Assembly: GCA_034429195.1 (NCBI GenBank)
Contig: DAOUGQ010000018.1
Location: forward strand, 384,496-448,495
Direction: 5' to 3'
Length of the DNA stretch: 64,000 nt
From: UBA4782 sp034429195
GTDB taxonomy: Bacteria; Chloroflexota; Anaerolineae; Anaerolineales; Anaerolineaceae
In this document: in pieces, positions 1 through 8,497 of the stretch
Layout of the letters: every line of letters begins with the position of its first letter
How positions within the stretch are numbered: the stretch's first letter is position 1
Translations under genes and position numbers: made by a program
Notes under the pieces: model-generated
Databases searched by the model: none
The model's input: only the letters and a program-made list of their open reading frames with translations
What the model was told of the DNA's origin: nothing

Positions 1-561
1 GGATTAATCAATGTTGCCAGTGCTCAAATAGCCCATTTTTACAATATTCCATGTCGAGGTACTGCTTCGGCAACGGATTCGAAACTACTTGATATTCAAG
101 CTGGTTATGAAAAAGCGATGACCTTAACGATGGCCGTTCTTGGCGGTGTTAACAAAATCTTCTATCCAGGAACTATGGAAGGAGCATTAACAGTAAGCAA
201 AGAAAGCCTGGTAATAGATGATGAAATCATCGGTTCACTTTATCGAACCCTTGAAGGTATCAATGTGGATGCAAATACACTGGCGTTAGGCGTGATCGAT
301 AAAGTCGGTCCAGGTGGCCACTTCCTCGGACAGCGCCATACTATGCAATTCCTCAAACAAGAACAATTCATTCCACCGTTGGCAGATCGCATGACGCGCG
401 ACAAATGGGAAGCCGAAGGCTCTATAGGGGTTGCTGATAAAGCGTATGAAAAAGTACAGAAAATCCTGGCAGAACACAATGTTGATCCATTGGACTCCAA
501 AATGGAAGCTGAACTGGAAAGAATAGTACGAGAAGTAGAAGAACGGGAAACAAAACACTAA
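1..561 (+). CDS. MttB-family (trimethylamine/betaine) methyltransferase, 3' part only
   Basis: The reading frame is open from the first base, so the gene begins upstream of the window; 186 C-terminal residues are visible. The sequence matches the C-terminal half of the MttB superfamily (corrinoid-dependent demethylation of quaternary or tertiary amines), with the family's run of Ala/Gly-rich barrel segments and a closing GGHFLGQRHT-type motif followed by a helical tail. The same motif region occurs, in diverged form, in the complete paralogue at 2269-3636. Members lacking pyrrolysine act on betaines such as glycine betaine, proline betaine or carnitine, passing the methyl group to a corrinoid protein; whether this copy has an amber codon cannot be seen because the relevant part is outside the window. 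It is followed after 14 bases by an ornithine-cyclodeaminase-like gene and then by the corrinoid protein. The family is clear; the substrate is unknown. Confidence 0.85.
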   Translation, partial: GLINVASAQIAHFYNIPCRGTASATDSKLLDIQAGYEKAMTLTMAVLGGVNKIFYPGTMEGALTVSKESLVIDDEIIGSLYRTLEGINVDANTLALGVIDKVGPGGHFLGQRHTMQFLKQEQFIPPLADRMTRDKWEAEGSIGVADKAYEKVQKILAEHNVDPLDSKMEAELERIVREVEERETKH

Positions 562-575
562 ACGGAAGGATTAAT

Positions 576-1586
576 ATGGCTGATATTGAGTTTCTTTATT
601 TGAACCAGGCGGACATTCGCGCAACAGGTATTGATATGAAAGCTGCAATGGCTGCAGTTGAAGAAGCTTTCATATTGCATCATCAGGGAAAAGTACTTCT
701 TCCACATAAAACCGTTCTGGACATGGGAGAACGTGAGCGCGGTCGATGCAATGCTATGCCTTCTTATGTTGGCGGCCAATATGACGCATTTGGCATTAAA
801 TGGATTGCTGGATTTCCACAAAATCCAAAAAAATATGGCATGCCGCGGGCAACAGGATTCTTTATTCTAAACGATGCTGAAAAAGGATTTCCCCTGGCAG
901 TTATGGATTGCACCTTATTGAGTGCAATGCGCACTGGTGCAGTGACTGGCGTAGGTGCTAAAAGATTGGCACGACAGGATTCTGAAGTGGTTGCAATGAT
1001 AGGAACCGGGGTTCAGGCACGAACGCAGACAGATGCACTCATGGAAGCGTTACCTAATATTAAAAAGATCAAAGGGTACGATGTAAATTTTTCTGCTGCT
1101 CAACAGTATGCCATTGAGATGAAAGAAAAATTTGGGGTTGAAGCCGAAGCTGTCCAAACCCCGGAAGCCGCTGTGCGTGATGCAGATATTATTGTTACAG
1201 TGACTGTTGCTGATGAGCCAATCGTCAAAGAGGCTTGGATGAAGAAAGGTAGCTTTTTCTCCGCAGTTGGTTCTTACCAGGAAGAGGAATTTGAGGTTGT
1301 TCTCCATTCAGACAAGATAGTAGTTGATGGATTGGAACATGTTATTCACCGTGTTACCCCCGTAATTGCCTTAATGATCAGGGATGGAATGATCAAAAAA
1401 GAAGATATCACCGAATTAGGTGAAATTCTATGCGACGAAAAACCAGGACGTGAAACAAGTGAAGAAAGGATTTTCTTCTCACCTATTGGTATGGGAACTG
1501 AAGATCTCTGTCTTTCATATCGTGCCTATCAATTGGCTCTTGAAAAAGGGATTGGTCAAAAGCTTTTCCTTTTTGGCAACATCTAA
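576..1586 (+). CDS. Ornithine cyclodeaminase / mu-crystallin family protein
   Basis: A 336-residue protein of the usual length for the ornithine cyclodeaminase/alanine dehydrogenase-like/mu-crystallin family. The Rossmann nucleotide-binding motif GTGVQARTQ is seen near residue 145. The N-terminal half has the family pattern of a Lys in an IKW segment and an Arg/Thr-rich LLSAMRTGAVTGVG stretch just before the Rossmann fold. Family members reduce imines or ketones or deaminate amino acids with NAD(P)H; sequence alone does not fix the substrate. It lies between the two methyltransferase genes, with an AAGGA ribosome site ahead of the ATG, so it probably works on the demethylated or deaminated amino-acid product. 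It is not necessarily a true ornithine cyclodeaminase, and no gene symbol is given for that reason. Confidence 0.85.
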   Translation: MADIEFLYLNQADIRATGIDMKAAMAAVEEAFILHHQGKVLLPHKTVLDMGERERGRCNAMPSYVGGQYDAFGIKWIAGFPQNPKKYGMPRATGFFILNDAEKGFPLAVMDCTLLSAMRTGAVTGVGAKRLARQDSEVVAMIGTGVQARTQTDALMEALPNIKKIKGYDVNFSAAQQYAIEMKEKFGVEAEAVQTPEAAVRDADIIVTVTVADEPIVKEAWMKKGSFFSAVGSYQEEEFEVVLHSDKIVVDGLEHVIHRVTPVIALMIRDGMIKKEDITELGEILCDEKPGRETSEERIFFSPIGMGTEDLCLSYRAYQLALEKGIGQKLFLFGNI

Positions 1587-1609
1587 ATCAATTATTTTCG
1601 GAGGCTGAA

Positions 1610-2272
1610 GTGACTACTGAAGAAATTGTTTTCTCAAAGATGCATTCTGCAATAGAAAATTATGATGCTGATGCTGCAGTAACCGCAGCCAATGAAGCGG
1701 TTTCTGCTGGTATTGATCCTGCGGTAGCTCTTGAAAAAGGGTTTGCCGACCCTATCCGGAAAATCGGTGAAGCTTTTGAGCGTATGGATATTTTCCTCCC
1801 TGAATTGGTAATGGCAGCCAATGCCATGAAAGCTGGTGTTGAAGTACTTGAAGGAGCATTAAAAGCAAGAGGCTCAGCAATAGCAAAAAAGGGTGTAGTA
1901 GTTTTAGGTACCGTTGAGGGTGATATTCACGATATTGGCAAAACAGTTGTTGGAGCGATGTTCCAGGCAAATGGGTACGAGGTTCATGACCTTGGAGTTG
2001 AAGTGCCAGCTCCGAGATTTATTCAAGCAGCAGAAGAGACCAAGGCTGATGTTATTGCGATGTCCGCCCTTCTGTCTACCACAATGTTATATCAAAGGGA
2101 TGTAATTGAACTTTTGCAAAGCAAAGGGTTGAAAGATAAATATTTCATCATCATTGGTGGCGCTCCTGTCACTCAAAAATGGGCTGATGAAATTGGAGCA
2201 AATGGGTATGGGAGGGATGCGATTGAAGCAGTACGCGTTCTTGATTCCCATGCAAAGGAGTGGGCTAAATGA
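1610..2272 (+). CDS. Corrinoid (B12-binding) methyl-carrier protein, MtbC/MttC type
   Basis: A 220-residue protein with the two-domain build of methyltransferase corrinoid proteins: a helical B12-binding cap (about residues 1-90) and a Rossmann-like cobalamin domain. The latter carries the signature GDIHDIGK near residue 103 (DxHxxG, where the His is the lower cobalt ligand), followed by SALLSTTM and the GGAPVT segment that lines the nucleotide tail pocket. The start is GTG, preceded by GGAGG at 1600-1604. It accepts a methyl group from the MttB-like proteins encoded on both sides. Its stop overlaps the next gene's start (ATGA), which supports translational coupling to the methyltransferase. 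A partner that moves the methyl on to tetrahydrofolate and a corrinoid-reactivating protein are not in the window. Confidence 0.92.
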   Translation: MTTEEIVFSKMHSAIENYDADAAVTAANEAVSAGIDPAVALEKGFADPIRKIGEAFERMDIFLPELVMAANAMKAGVEVLEGALKARGSAIAKKGVVVLGTVEGDIHDIGKTVVGAMFQANGYEVHDLGVEVPAPRFIQAAEETKADVIAMSALLSTTMLYQRDVIELLQSKGLKDKYFIIIGGAPVTQKWADEIGANGYGRDAIEAVRVLDSHAKEWAK

Positions 2273-3636
2273 ACTTCAAAGAAGTAGCGAAAAGAGCGGA
2301 AACTGGTCCATTGATCGAAGCGAATGATTTCTTGATGCAGCGTGTAGCAGCAAATGTCCTGGCATTAAAGAAAGAGTATGATGTCAAATGGGATGGAAAA
2401 TCTCTCATCAATCTGGATGATCAACTTGCAGATCGCTGCTGGCAGGCTGGAAAAGAACTTTTACTTCGTTCTGGATTGTATTCAATGAATAGTCGACGTG
2501 TAATTCAATTTTCTAAAGAAGAAATTGAAGATGCAATCCGTCTCGCACCAAGTCAGATCATTATGGGTGAAGGCAAAGAACAAAAAACAGCCTATCATCG
2601 AGGTGTAGAAGATCCTCGGGAACCTTTTGTAATGAGCGGACCTTTCAACGCTGATACTCACGAGTCAATGTTTGTCAAATTGAATGAAGCATTTGCTCAA
2701 GAACGGTTGATCGACTGTCTTTTCTTACCCGGATATCTCAAAGAGTTGGATGGACAAATGATCAGACCAAATTCGGGTCTTTCCAGCAGAGCTGCTGTGT
2801 TGTATGGTGAATGGGCACGTGAGGCTGTCCGCCGTGCAGGAAGACCTGGTATGCCAATTATTGGTCATTCTGTGATGGCATTGAACGAAATTTCTTGCAC
2901 AAATGAAGCATATGGTTTGCGAAGAACCGACCCACGAGCAATGGTTTTGCTATCTGAGCTTCAAGTCGATGATGTTACCATGGCTCGCCTTGGATATTAC
3001 CTGGCATATGGAACCCCCATCTATATTGCGCATACACCATTAGTTGGCGGATATGGAGGTGGACCAGATGGCACCGCAATTATCGGAGTAGCCTCGTTTA
3101 TTGCATCAATTCTCCTCGGAGCAGAGATTTGTCATGTGGGGCCTCAACATATCAAATACAAAACACAGACAAATAACCATTCTCTCTTCCTGGGAAGCCT
3201 TGTGAACCAGGCAACCAATCGCAACAGCCACATTATTACCACAACATCGCACACTACAGCTGGACGTACTGGATCAGACCAGTATGCTTATGAGTTTTCT
3301 GCTTTGGAGCTGGCTGTGGTGACTGGAGGAAGTAATATTAGTGGGCCAAGACCAGCAGAACCACTGGGATTCAACAATGTAAGCCCCCTGATGGGAAGAT
3401 TGTTTGCTGAAGTAGGCCATGCAGCCTCAAAACTGACACGCGAAGCAGCTGCAGGAATAATCGAACAGCTTTTTGCAAAGTACAAAGATGCCATGTCATT
3501 GGAAGTTTCACCCAAGGGTGCCCCATTTGAACAGCTATACGACATTCAGAAGCTAGTACCAACAGCTGAACATCAAGCCTGCTATGATCGCGTGAAAGAA
3601 GAATTGACCAGATTGGGTGTTCCCTTTAATAACTAG
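2269..3636 (+). CDS. MttB-family corrinoid methyltransferase (non-pyrrolysine)
   Basis: A complete 455-residue member of the trimethylamine methyltransferase (MttB) superfamily, near the usual length of 450-500. It is read through without any internal amber codon, so it belongs to the pyrrolysine-free branch, whose known members demethylate betaines. Glycine-rich barrel motifs (GGYGGGPDG near residue 262) and the long TIM-barrel-like Ala/Gly pattern support the assignment. The start overlaps the stop of the corrinoid protein gene by four bases. Its sequence is clearly different from the first methyltransferase (1-561), so the pair may act on two methyl groups or two substrates with one shared carrier. 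The substrate is inferred to be a methylated amine but is not determined. Confidence 0.88.
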   Translation: MNFKEVAKRAETGPLIEANDFLMQRVAANVLALKKEYDVKWDGKSLINLDDQLADRCWQAGKELLLRSGLYSMNSRRVIQFSKEEIEDAIRLAPSQIIMGEGKEQKTAYHRGVEDPREPFVMSGPFNADTHESMFVKLNEAFAQERLIDCLFLPGYLKELDGQMIRPNSGLSSRAAVLYGEWAREAVRRAGRPGMPIIGHSVMALNEISCTNEAYGLRRTDPRAMVLLSELQVDDVTMARLGYYLAYGTPIYIAHTPLVGGYGGGPDGTAIIGVASFIASILLGAEICHVGPQHIKYKTQTNNHSLFLGSLVNQATNRNSHIITTTSHTTAGRTGSDQYAYEFSALELAVVTGGSNISGPRPAEPLGFNNVSPLMGRLFAEVGHAASKLTREAAAGIIEQLFAKYKDAMSLEVSPKGAPFEQLYDIQKLVPTAEHQACYDRVKEELTRLGVPFNN

Positions 3637-3644
3637 GAGAAAAG

Positions 3645-4046
3645 ATGGCAAAACGTCTGGTAATTGACCTGAACAAATGTACTGAGTGTAGAACCTGTGA
3701 GTTGAAATGTTCTTTCGTTCATTTTCAGGTTTACAACTCTAATAAAGCAGGCATCCAAATCATATCGCAATGGCCAGAAAAACCCTCAGCGCGTCTTTGC
3801 CTCCAATGCAAAGAACCTGACTGCCTTCCCGCCTGTCCTTCTGAAGCAATGGTTTTCACACATGAAGGCTCAGTAAAAATTCTTTATGATGTTTGTATTG
3901 GATGTGGAAGCTGTGTTGATGCCTGTCAATACGATGGTGTATGGATCGATCCACTGAATAATGTGGCTGTCAAATGTGATACATGCGAGAATAAATATCA
4001 GTGCATCGCTGATTGCGCTGTTGGTGCTCTGAGCATTGAAGAATAG
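3645..4046 (+). CDS. 4Fe-4S electron-transfer protein (polyferredoxin of AOR operon)
   Basis: A 133-residue protein with four cysteine groups typical of the 4Fe-4S dicluster subunits of molybdo/tungsto enzymes: CTECRTCELKC near the N-terminus, CLQCKEPDCLPAC, CIGCGSCVDAC and a final CDTCEN...C...C group. It is preceded by an AGGAG site and followed after 11 bases by the aldehyde ferredoxin oxidoreductase gene. It most likely carries electrons between that enzyme and ferredoxin. Proteins of this kind are commonly encoded directly upstream of AOR genes. There is no signal peptide or twin-arginine motif, so it is cytoplasmic. Confidence 0.9.
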   Translation: MAKRLVIDLNKCTECRTCELKCSFVHFQVYNSNKAGIQIISQWPEKPSARLCLQCKEPDCLPACPSEAMVFTHEGSVKILYDVCIGCGSCVDACQYDGVWIDPLNNVAVKCDTCENKYQCIADCAVGALSIEE

Positions 4047-4057
4047 AGGAGGTCAAT

Positions 4058-5887
4058 ATGTATGAATGCTACAACCGCAAGTTACTAAGAATTAATTTGA
4101 CCGACCGTACTGTAAGAGAAGAACCAATCAGCGAAAAAATGATCCAGCATTGGGTAGGAGGTATGGGCTTTGGTGTCAAACTGCTAACTCACGAAGTTCC
4201 TCCCACAATAGATGCTTTTGATCCTGAGAACAAAATATTCATTTGTATTGGTCCTCTCACTGGTACCATTGCACCGCTTTTTGCACAGACCTGTATTGTA
4301 ACGAAGTCTCCCCTGACAACAGGAATTATTAATACATATGCCGGCGGGCAAATAGCAACAGCTATTAAATCTACCGGGTATGATGTAATTGTATTTGAAG
4401 GGAAAGCTGACCAGCTGATATATGTTACTCTAACACCAGCTGGAGTCAAGTTTGTAGATTGTCCTGAGCTGAAAGGGAAACCAGTAAGAGAAGCAGAAGA
4501 GTATGTAAAAACAACCAGCGGATACGATAACATGCATACCATAGGGATTGGTTTAGCGGGCGAAAATCTTATCCGGTATGCTGCAGCGATTTCTGAGACT
4601 CGTGCATTTGGTCGAGGAGGCGCAGGAGCTGTTTTTGGTTCAAAGAATTTAAAAGTCTTTGGGGTCGTAGGATTAAACGATGTTAAAGTAGCTAATCCAA
4701 AAGGATTTGAGGAAGCAATTGAAAGAACGTATACTGCTTTTAGAGAAGACCTTTCTCATCCCTGGAGCTTACTAGGCGGATTTGGCAGAATTGGTACAGG
4801 TTCAGGGGTCGCACTCATCAATGATAAGCATGTTTTTGCGACAAGATACCATAAATACACGAGTTTTCAGCATGCCAATGAAATCGATGGTGAAGCATTT
4901 ATGCGTAAATACGAAACCCGCCCCATCGGATGTCAGAGTTGCCTGGTTCACTGCGGTATGGTAAGAAAACCTCTAGAAACTAAATGGGGAACAATATGGA
5001 CAAGAGGACCCGAATACGAAACAATGTATTCTATCGGCTCTCTTTGTTTCAATGACAACTCTGATATGCTTTATTATGCTAATGATCAAGCAGAAAAATA
5101 TGGTATGGATACCCTTTCACTAGGGGTGAATGTCGCTTTTGCAATGGAATGCGTCGATAGAGGAATCCTTAGTAAAGACGCACTGGGAGAAGGATATACC
5201 CTTGAATTTGGAAATCCTGATGCGACTGTACGTTTAATTGATATGATTGCTGCGCGAGAAGGTATTGGTGACCTTTTAGCTGAAGGTGTGAAGCGTGCCA
5301 GCGAAAAGCTTAATCAGGGATCTCAAGATTTTGCACTTCAGGTCAAGGGAATGGAATTTGCAGCATGGATGCCGGAAAGAATGCGCGGCGTGGCTACCAC
5401 ATTTGCAACCGCAAATCGTGGAGCCTGTCATAAACGTGCACCGATCGGGATGGAATTGATGGAATTTGTTCCAATGGATTCAACCGAAGGAAGAGCTGAA
5501 TTAGTCGCTCAAATCCAAAATGTGGTAAATGCAACATTTACCCTGGTATCCTGTAGATTTGCAGAATTTGTACTAAAGCCCGCTCAATTTGTAGATTTAT
5601 TGAATAATGCAAGCGGTATGAGCTTTACAGCTGAACAATTTGAGTTGATGGGTGAAGCCATTTGGAATATGGAAAGGATGTACAACCTGGCTGCTGGGAT
5701 CGATGCTTCACAAGATTCGTTACCCGAAATTTGTTTCAAAGTACCCCTGGATTTCCCAGAAGGGTATAAACCACTTACTCATTCTGACTTTAATATTTTG
5801 ATCAAGGATTATTATGAGTACAGGGGTTGGGATGCCAGTGGTACACCAACACCTGAACGCCTTGAGAAATTAGGGTTAAAGGGCTGA
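4058..5887 (+). CDS. Aldehyde ferredoxin oxidoreductase (tungsten AOR family)
   Basis: A 609-residue protein of normal AOR length. The N-terminal domain has the GGMGFG and GPLTGT segments that surround the tungstopterin, then GRGGAGAVFGSKNLK near residue 187, a hallmark of the family. The 4Fe-4S ligands are visible as CQSCLVHC (CxxCxxxC), with a likely fourth Cys in the C-terminal domain (TLVSCRF). The enzyme interconverts aldehydes and carboxylates using ferredoxin. It sits in a three-gene unit with the polyferredoxin upstream and a MoaD-like protein six bases downstream, the usual arrangement for bacterial tungsten AORs. In this island it may oxidise an aldehyde formed during catabolism or reduce an acid. 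A second, less similar family member lies at 55115-57277. Confidence 0.93.
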   Translation: MYECYNRKLLRINLTDRTVREEPISEKMIQHWVGGMGFGVKLLTHEVPPTIDAFDPENKIFICIGPLTGTIAPLFAQTCIVTKSPLTTGIINTYAGGQIATAIKSTGYDVIVFEGKADQLIYVTLTPAGVKFVDCPELKGKPVREAEEYVKTTSGYDNMHTIGIGLAGENLIRYAAAISETRAFGRGGAGAVFGSKNLKVFGVVGLNDVKVANPKGFEEAIERTYTAFREDLSHPWSLLGGFGRIGTGSGVALINDKHVFATRYHKYTSFQHANEIDGEAFMRKYETRPIGCQSCLVHCGMVRKPLETKWGTIWTRGPEYETMYSIGSLCFNDNSDMLYYANDQAEKYGMDTLSLGVNVAFAMECVDRGILSKDALGEGYTLEFGNPDATVRLIDMIAAREGIGDLLAEGVKRASEKLNQGSQDFALQVKGMEFAAWMPERMRGVATTFATANRGACHKRAPIGMELMEFVPMDSTEGRAELVAQIQNVVNATFTLVSCRFAEFVLKPAQFVDLLNNASGMSFTAEQFELMGEAIWNMERMYNLAAGIDASQDSLPEICFKVPLDFPEGYKPLTHSDFNILIKDYYEYRGWDASGTPTPERLEKLGLKG

Positions 5888-5892
5888 AGCTA

Positions 5893-6186
5893 ATGAAACT
5901 GGTTGTTCGTTTTTCTGGGCTGCTTCAATCCTTGTCAGGAAAAAAGGAAGTTGAGTTGGGATTGAAAGAGGATTGCTCTCTTAGAGATGCTTTAATTGAA
6001 TTAAAAAAGAATGTTCAACCAGAATTTGTTTCACAAATAATTGATCCGCTCCTGGAGGAAAACAATACTGGACCATTACGTTTATTAGTTAAGAATCATA
6101 GACACATGCATTCTGTAGCTGAAATTGATTTACCGCTTAAAGATGGTGATGTTCTTTCTTTTCTACCACCTATGGAAGGTGGATAA
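5893..6186 (+). CDS. MoaD/ThiS-like sulfur carrier protein
   Basis: A 97-residue protein with a beta-grasp pattern and a C-terminal Gly-Gly (ending in PMEGG), the site that is adenylated and thiocarboxylated in MoaD proteins during pterin-dithiolene synthesis. The length fits the AOR-associated MoaD-like group, which is slightly longer than classic MoaD. It begins six bases after the AOR stop. It most likely supplies sulfur for the tungstopterin cofactor of the neighbouring AOR. Confidence 0.88.
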   Translation: MKLVVRFSGLLQSLSGKKEVELGLKEDCSLRDALIELKKNVQPEFVSQIIDPLLEENNTGPLRLLVKNHRHMHSVAEIDLPLKDGDVLSFLPPMEGG

Positions 6187-6224
6187 GACTATCTCAATAA
6201 ACGAAAATTCATGAGGAGGCTGTA

Positions 6225-7229
6225 ATGGGTGCTTTGAGTCTGAAAGGTCGTGATGTTCTTTCACTGGCAGATTTTTCGAGAGAAGAAATTGATGTAATAT
6301 TTCAAACCGCTTTGGAACTCAAACGCGGCATATCACGCGGCGAATATCAAGATCATATTCTCCGTGGCAAAGCAGCTGCGATGATATTCGAGACACCTTC
6401 TTCGCGCACTCGAATGTCATTCTGGAGGGCAATGCATCAATTGGGTGGTGCAGCGGAAGATCTCAGTGGAGGAAAAACATGGTCAGAATCAGGAGTTGAA
6501 AGTTGGGGCGACACATGCCGCGTAATGGACCGATATTTTGATATTCTCATTGCTCGACTACTGGCGCAATCAACATTGGAAGAGGCCGCTAACTTGTTGG
6601 ATATCCCAGTGTTCAATGCATCCACCGATTTTGAGCATCCTTTCCAGGCATTAGCAGATTTCCAGACGGTGCTCGAAAAGAAAGGTCGTTTCGATAACAT
6701 CAAATATGTCCTTACCTGGGCATACCACGAATATAACCCACCTCTTGGACTTGTGGTATCTAGTATGTATCTTGCGTCACGATTGAAAGATTTCCAGTTT
6801 GTTCTTGCCTGCCCTGAAGAATATACACCTCCACAAGATATCATTGATCGGGCACAAGGTTTCGCATCAGAAAATGGTGCAAGCCTGGAAATCGTTCATG
6901 ATATGAAGAAGGCAGCAAAAGACGCTGATTTTATCAACGCTTACTGTTATGTAATGCCAGATGTATTCCGTGCAGGATCACCTGCCAATAACTGGCAATA
7001 TCCTACTCCCCATAACCAGGAACCTGAACGATTCAAACATTGGAGAGTTGATTCAGAAGTAATGGGACTCGCAAAACCACATGCAAAATTCATGCATTGT
7101 ATGCCAGCTGCTGTAGGTCATGAAGTGACTGCTGATGTCATTTACGGACCTAATTCACTCATTCAAGACGAAGCAGAAAACCGGTTACATGCTCAAAAAG
7201 CAGTCTTAGCTCTTACTTTAGGCGCATAA
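6225..7229 (+). CDS. Knotted-type carbamoyltransferase (YgeW/AOTC-like)
   Basis: A 334-residue aspartate/ornithine carbamoyltransferase superfamily protein. The carbamoyl-phosphate motif is SSRTR at residues 59-63, HPFQ follows in the first domain and HCMPA near the C-terminus. The second domain lacks the VGDGNN motif of ordinary ornithine carbamoyltransferases. In its place it has LTWAYH followed by a proline-containing NPPLG loop, the arrangement known from knotted transcarbamylases (N-acetylornithine carbamoyltransferase and YgeW). An ordinary ornithine carbamoyltransferase is encoded separately at 38313, so this copy is unlikely to serve arginine synthesis. In a cluster with hydantoinase and amidohydrolase genes it probably works in the catabolic direction, turning an N-carbamoyl compound into carbamoyl phosphate. 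GAGGAGG precedes the ATG. The real acceptor is unknown. Confidence 0.85.
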   Translation: MGALSLKGRDVLSLADFSREEIDVIFQTALELKRGISRGEYQDHILRGKAAAMIFETPSSRTRMSFWRAMHQLGGAAEDLSGGKTWSESGVESWGDTCRVMDRYFDILIARLLAQSTLEEAANLLDIPVFNASTDFEHPFQALADFQTVLEKKGRFDNIKYVLTWAYHEYNPPLGLVVSSMYLASRLKDFQFVLACPEEYTPPQDIIDRAQGFASENGASLEIVHDMKKAAKDADFINAYCYVMPDVFRAGSPANNWQYPTPHNQEPERFKHWRVDSEVMGLAKPHAKFMHCMPAAVGHEVTADVIYGPNSLIQDEAENRLHAQKAVLALTLGA

Positions 7230-7248
7230 ATTTTCATCGATGAACAAT

Positions 7249-7276
7249 GGGAAGTGGCTTTTCAAGCTCACTTCCC
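7249..7276 (+). other. Intercistronic stem-loop
   Basis: An inverted repeat pairs GGGAAGTGGCTT with AAGC-T-CACTTCCC around a three-base loop, giving about 12 pairs with one bulged T. It lies in the 75-base gap between the carbamoyltransferase stop and the start of the PreA-like gene. No T-run follows, so a strong intrinsic terminator is unlikely. A role in mRNA processing or in differential expression within the operon is possible. Confidence 0.55.
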
Positions 7277-7304
7277 AGACATAACTATTGCGAGGAGTAT
7301 GCAT

Positions 7305-8486
7305 ATGAAAGAAGCATCTCTGAACCTTGCAGGTGTACCTTTTAAGAACCGTGTCATAATTGCTGCGGGTTGTCACGGCGCAGATGGTGAGACAATTGTC
7401 AGATCCAGTAAAACGGGTGTAGCAGCCATCGTTACCAAGACCATCGTGGCCAATGCGGTTGAGGACGTACGCCCCTGTTTTACGATAGTTGATGGGGGTT
7501 TCATCAACAGTGTATTTGGTACAACCCTTTCTTCGAGACAATGGTTTGATGTAGAGCTTCCTAAAGCAAAAGAAGCAGGTATCCCGATCATTGCTTCATT
7601 GGCGGGGCTTCACCCAGCAGAAGCAGCCGATCTTGCGAAACAGGCGGTAGCTGCGGGTGCTGATATGATTGAAATGCCTACAGTTTGTCCCCACATGGGA
7701 GAGATTCTTCAAGCAATGTTCCCCGGATTAACTATGCCGCCTCCAGAAGTTCATGATGTTGCTCCGTATATAGCAACAATCCATGCAGTCAAGGACGCAG
7801 TAACTATTCCAGTAATTTCTAAATTTAGTGCGCTCTTCCATGCCAATGTGGTGGAATGGGCTTTAGCAGTGGAAGATGCCGGAATCGATGCAATTGCCTG
7901 TGCAGATGCCATCGGTCCTGCATTGAAGATTGACATTGAGACAGGAGAACCAGCATTAGGTGGTCCACGTGGTGTTGGTGGTTTGACTGGTTCAGCTCTA
8001 AAACCAATTTCTCTAATGATGATCCTGGAAATGGCACAACATGTCAAAATTCCATTGATCGGCGTGGGAGGAATCTCCCGTGCAGAAGATGCAATCGAAT
8101 ATTTTATGGCTGGGGCAAGCTTTGTTGGTGTCGCTACTGCCGGTCACCTAAAGGGAAGGCATCATTTTGAAAAGATCATTACAGGAATCGATAAATGGGT
8201 TGCGGATCATGGCTTTATTGATGTCCAAGACTTTATCGGTTTGACATTAAAGAGAATTACTTCGCGAAAAGAACGCGGTTTGGTTGCTATAACAACCCCT
8301 CAGCCACCAGTAATAAATTCTGATCTTTGTGTCGGATGCAATCACTGCGTTGTCTCATGTGTTTACGATGCCCTGTTTTTGGGTGATGACCATAAAGTGC
8401 ATCTCATGCCCGAAAAATGTTATGGATGTGGATTGTGTCGCTATGCATGCAATTTTGATGCAATCCACCTGACATATTTTGACTAG
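7305..8486 (+). CDS. PreA-like dihydropyrimidine/dihydroorotate dehydrogenase with C-terminal ferredoxin
   Basis: The ATG at 7305 is chosen because GAGGAG (7292-7297) lies seven bases ahead; the open frame extends upstream to a GTG at 7254, but that segment forms the intercistronic stem-loop. The product is 393 residues. About 310 residues form a flavin TIM barrel (GVGGIS phosphate-binding motif) with a CPH motif at the position of the catalytic cysteine of dihydropyrimidine dehydrogenase. A C-terminal ferredoxin domain follows with two clusters, CVGCNHCVVSC and CYGCGLCRYAC. Relatives reduce or oxidise the 5,6 bond of pyrimidines and similar rings. No PreT-like NAD(P)H subunit is adjacent, so electrons may come directly from ferredoxin. 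The substrate in this pathway is unknown. Confidence 0.85.
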   Translation: MKEASLNLAGVPFKNRVIIAAGCHGADGETIVRSSKTGVAAIVTKTIVANAVEDVRPCFTIVDGGFINSVFGTTLSSRQWFDVELPKAKEAGIPIIASLAGLHPAEAADLAKQAVAAGADMIEMPTVCPHMGEILQAMFPGLTMPPPEVHDVAPYIATIHAVKDAVTIPVISKFSALFHANVVEWALAVEDAGIDAIACADAIGPALKIDIETGEPALGGPRGVGGLTGSALKPISLMMILEMAQHVKIPLIGVGGISRAEDAIEYFMAGASFVGVATAGHLKGRHHFEKIITGIDKWVADHGFIDVQDFIGLTLKRITSRKERGLVAITTPQPPVINSDLCVGCNHCVVSCVYDALFLGDDHKVHLMPEKCYGCGLCRYACNFDAIHLTYFD

Positions 8487-8497
8487 GAGGAAAACAA

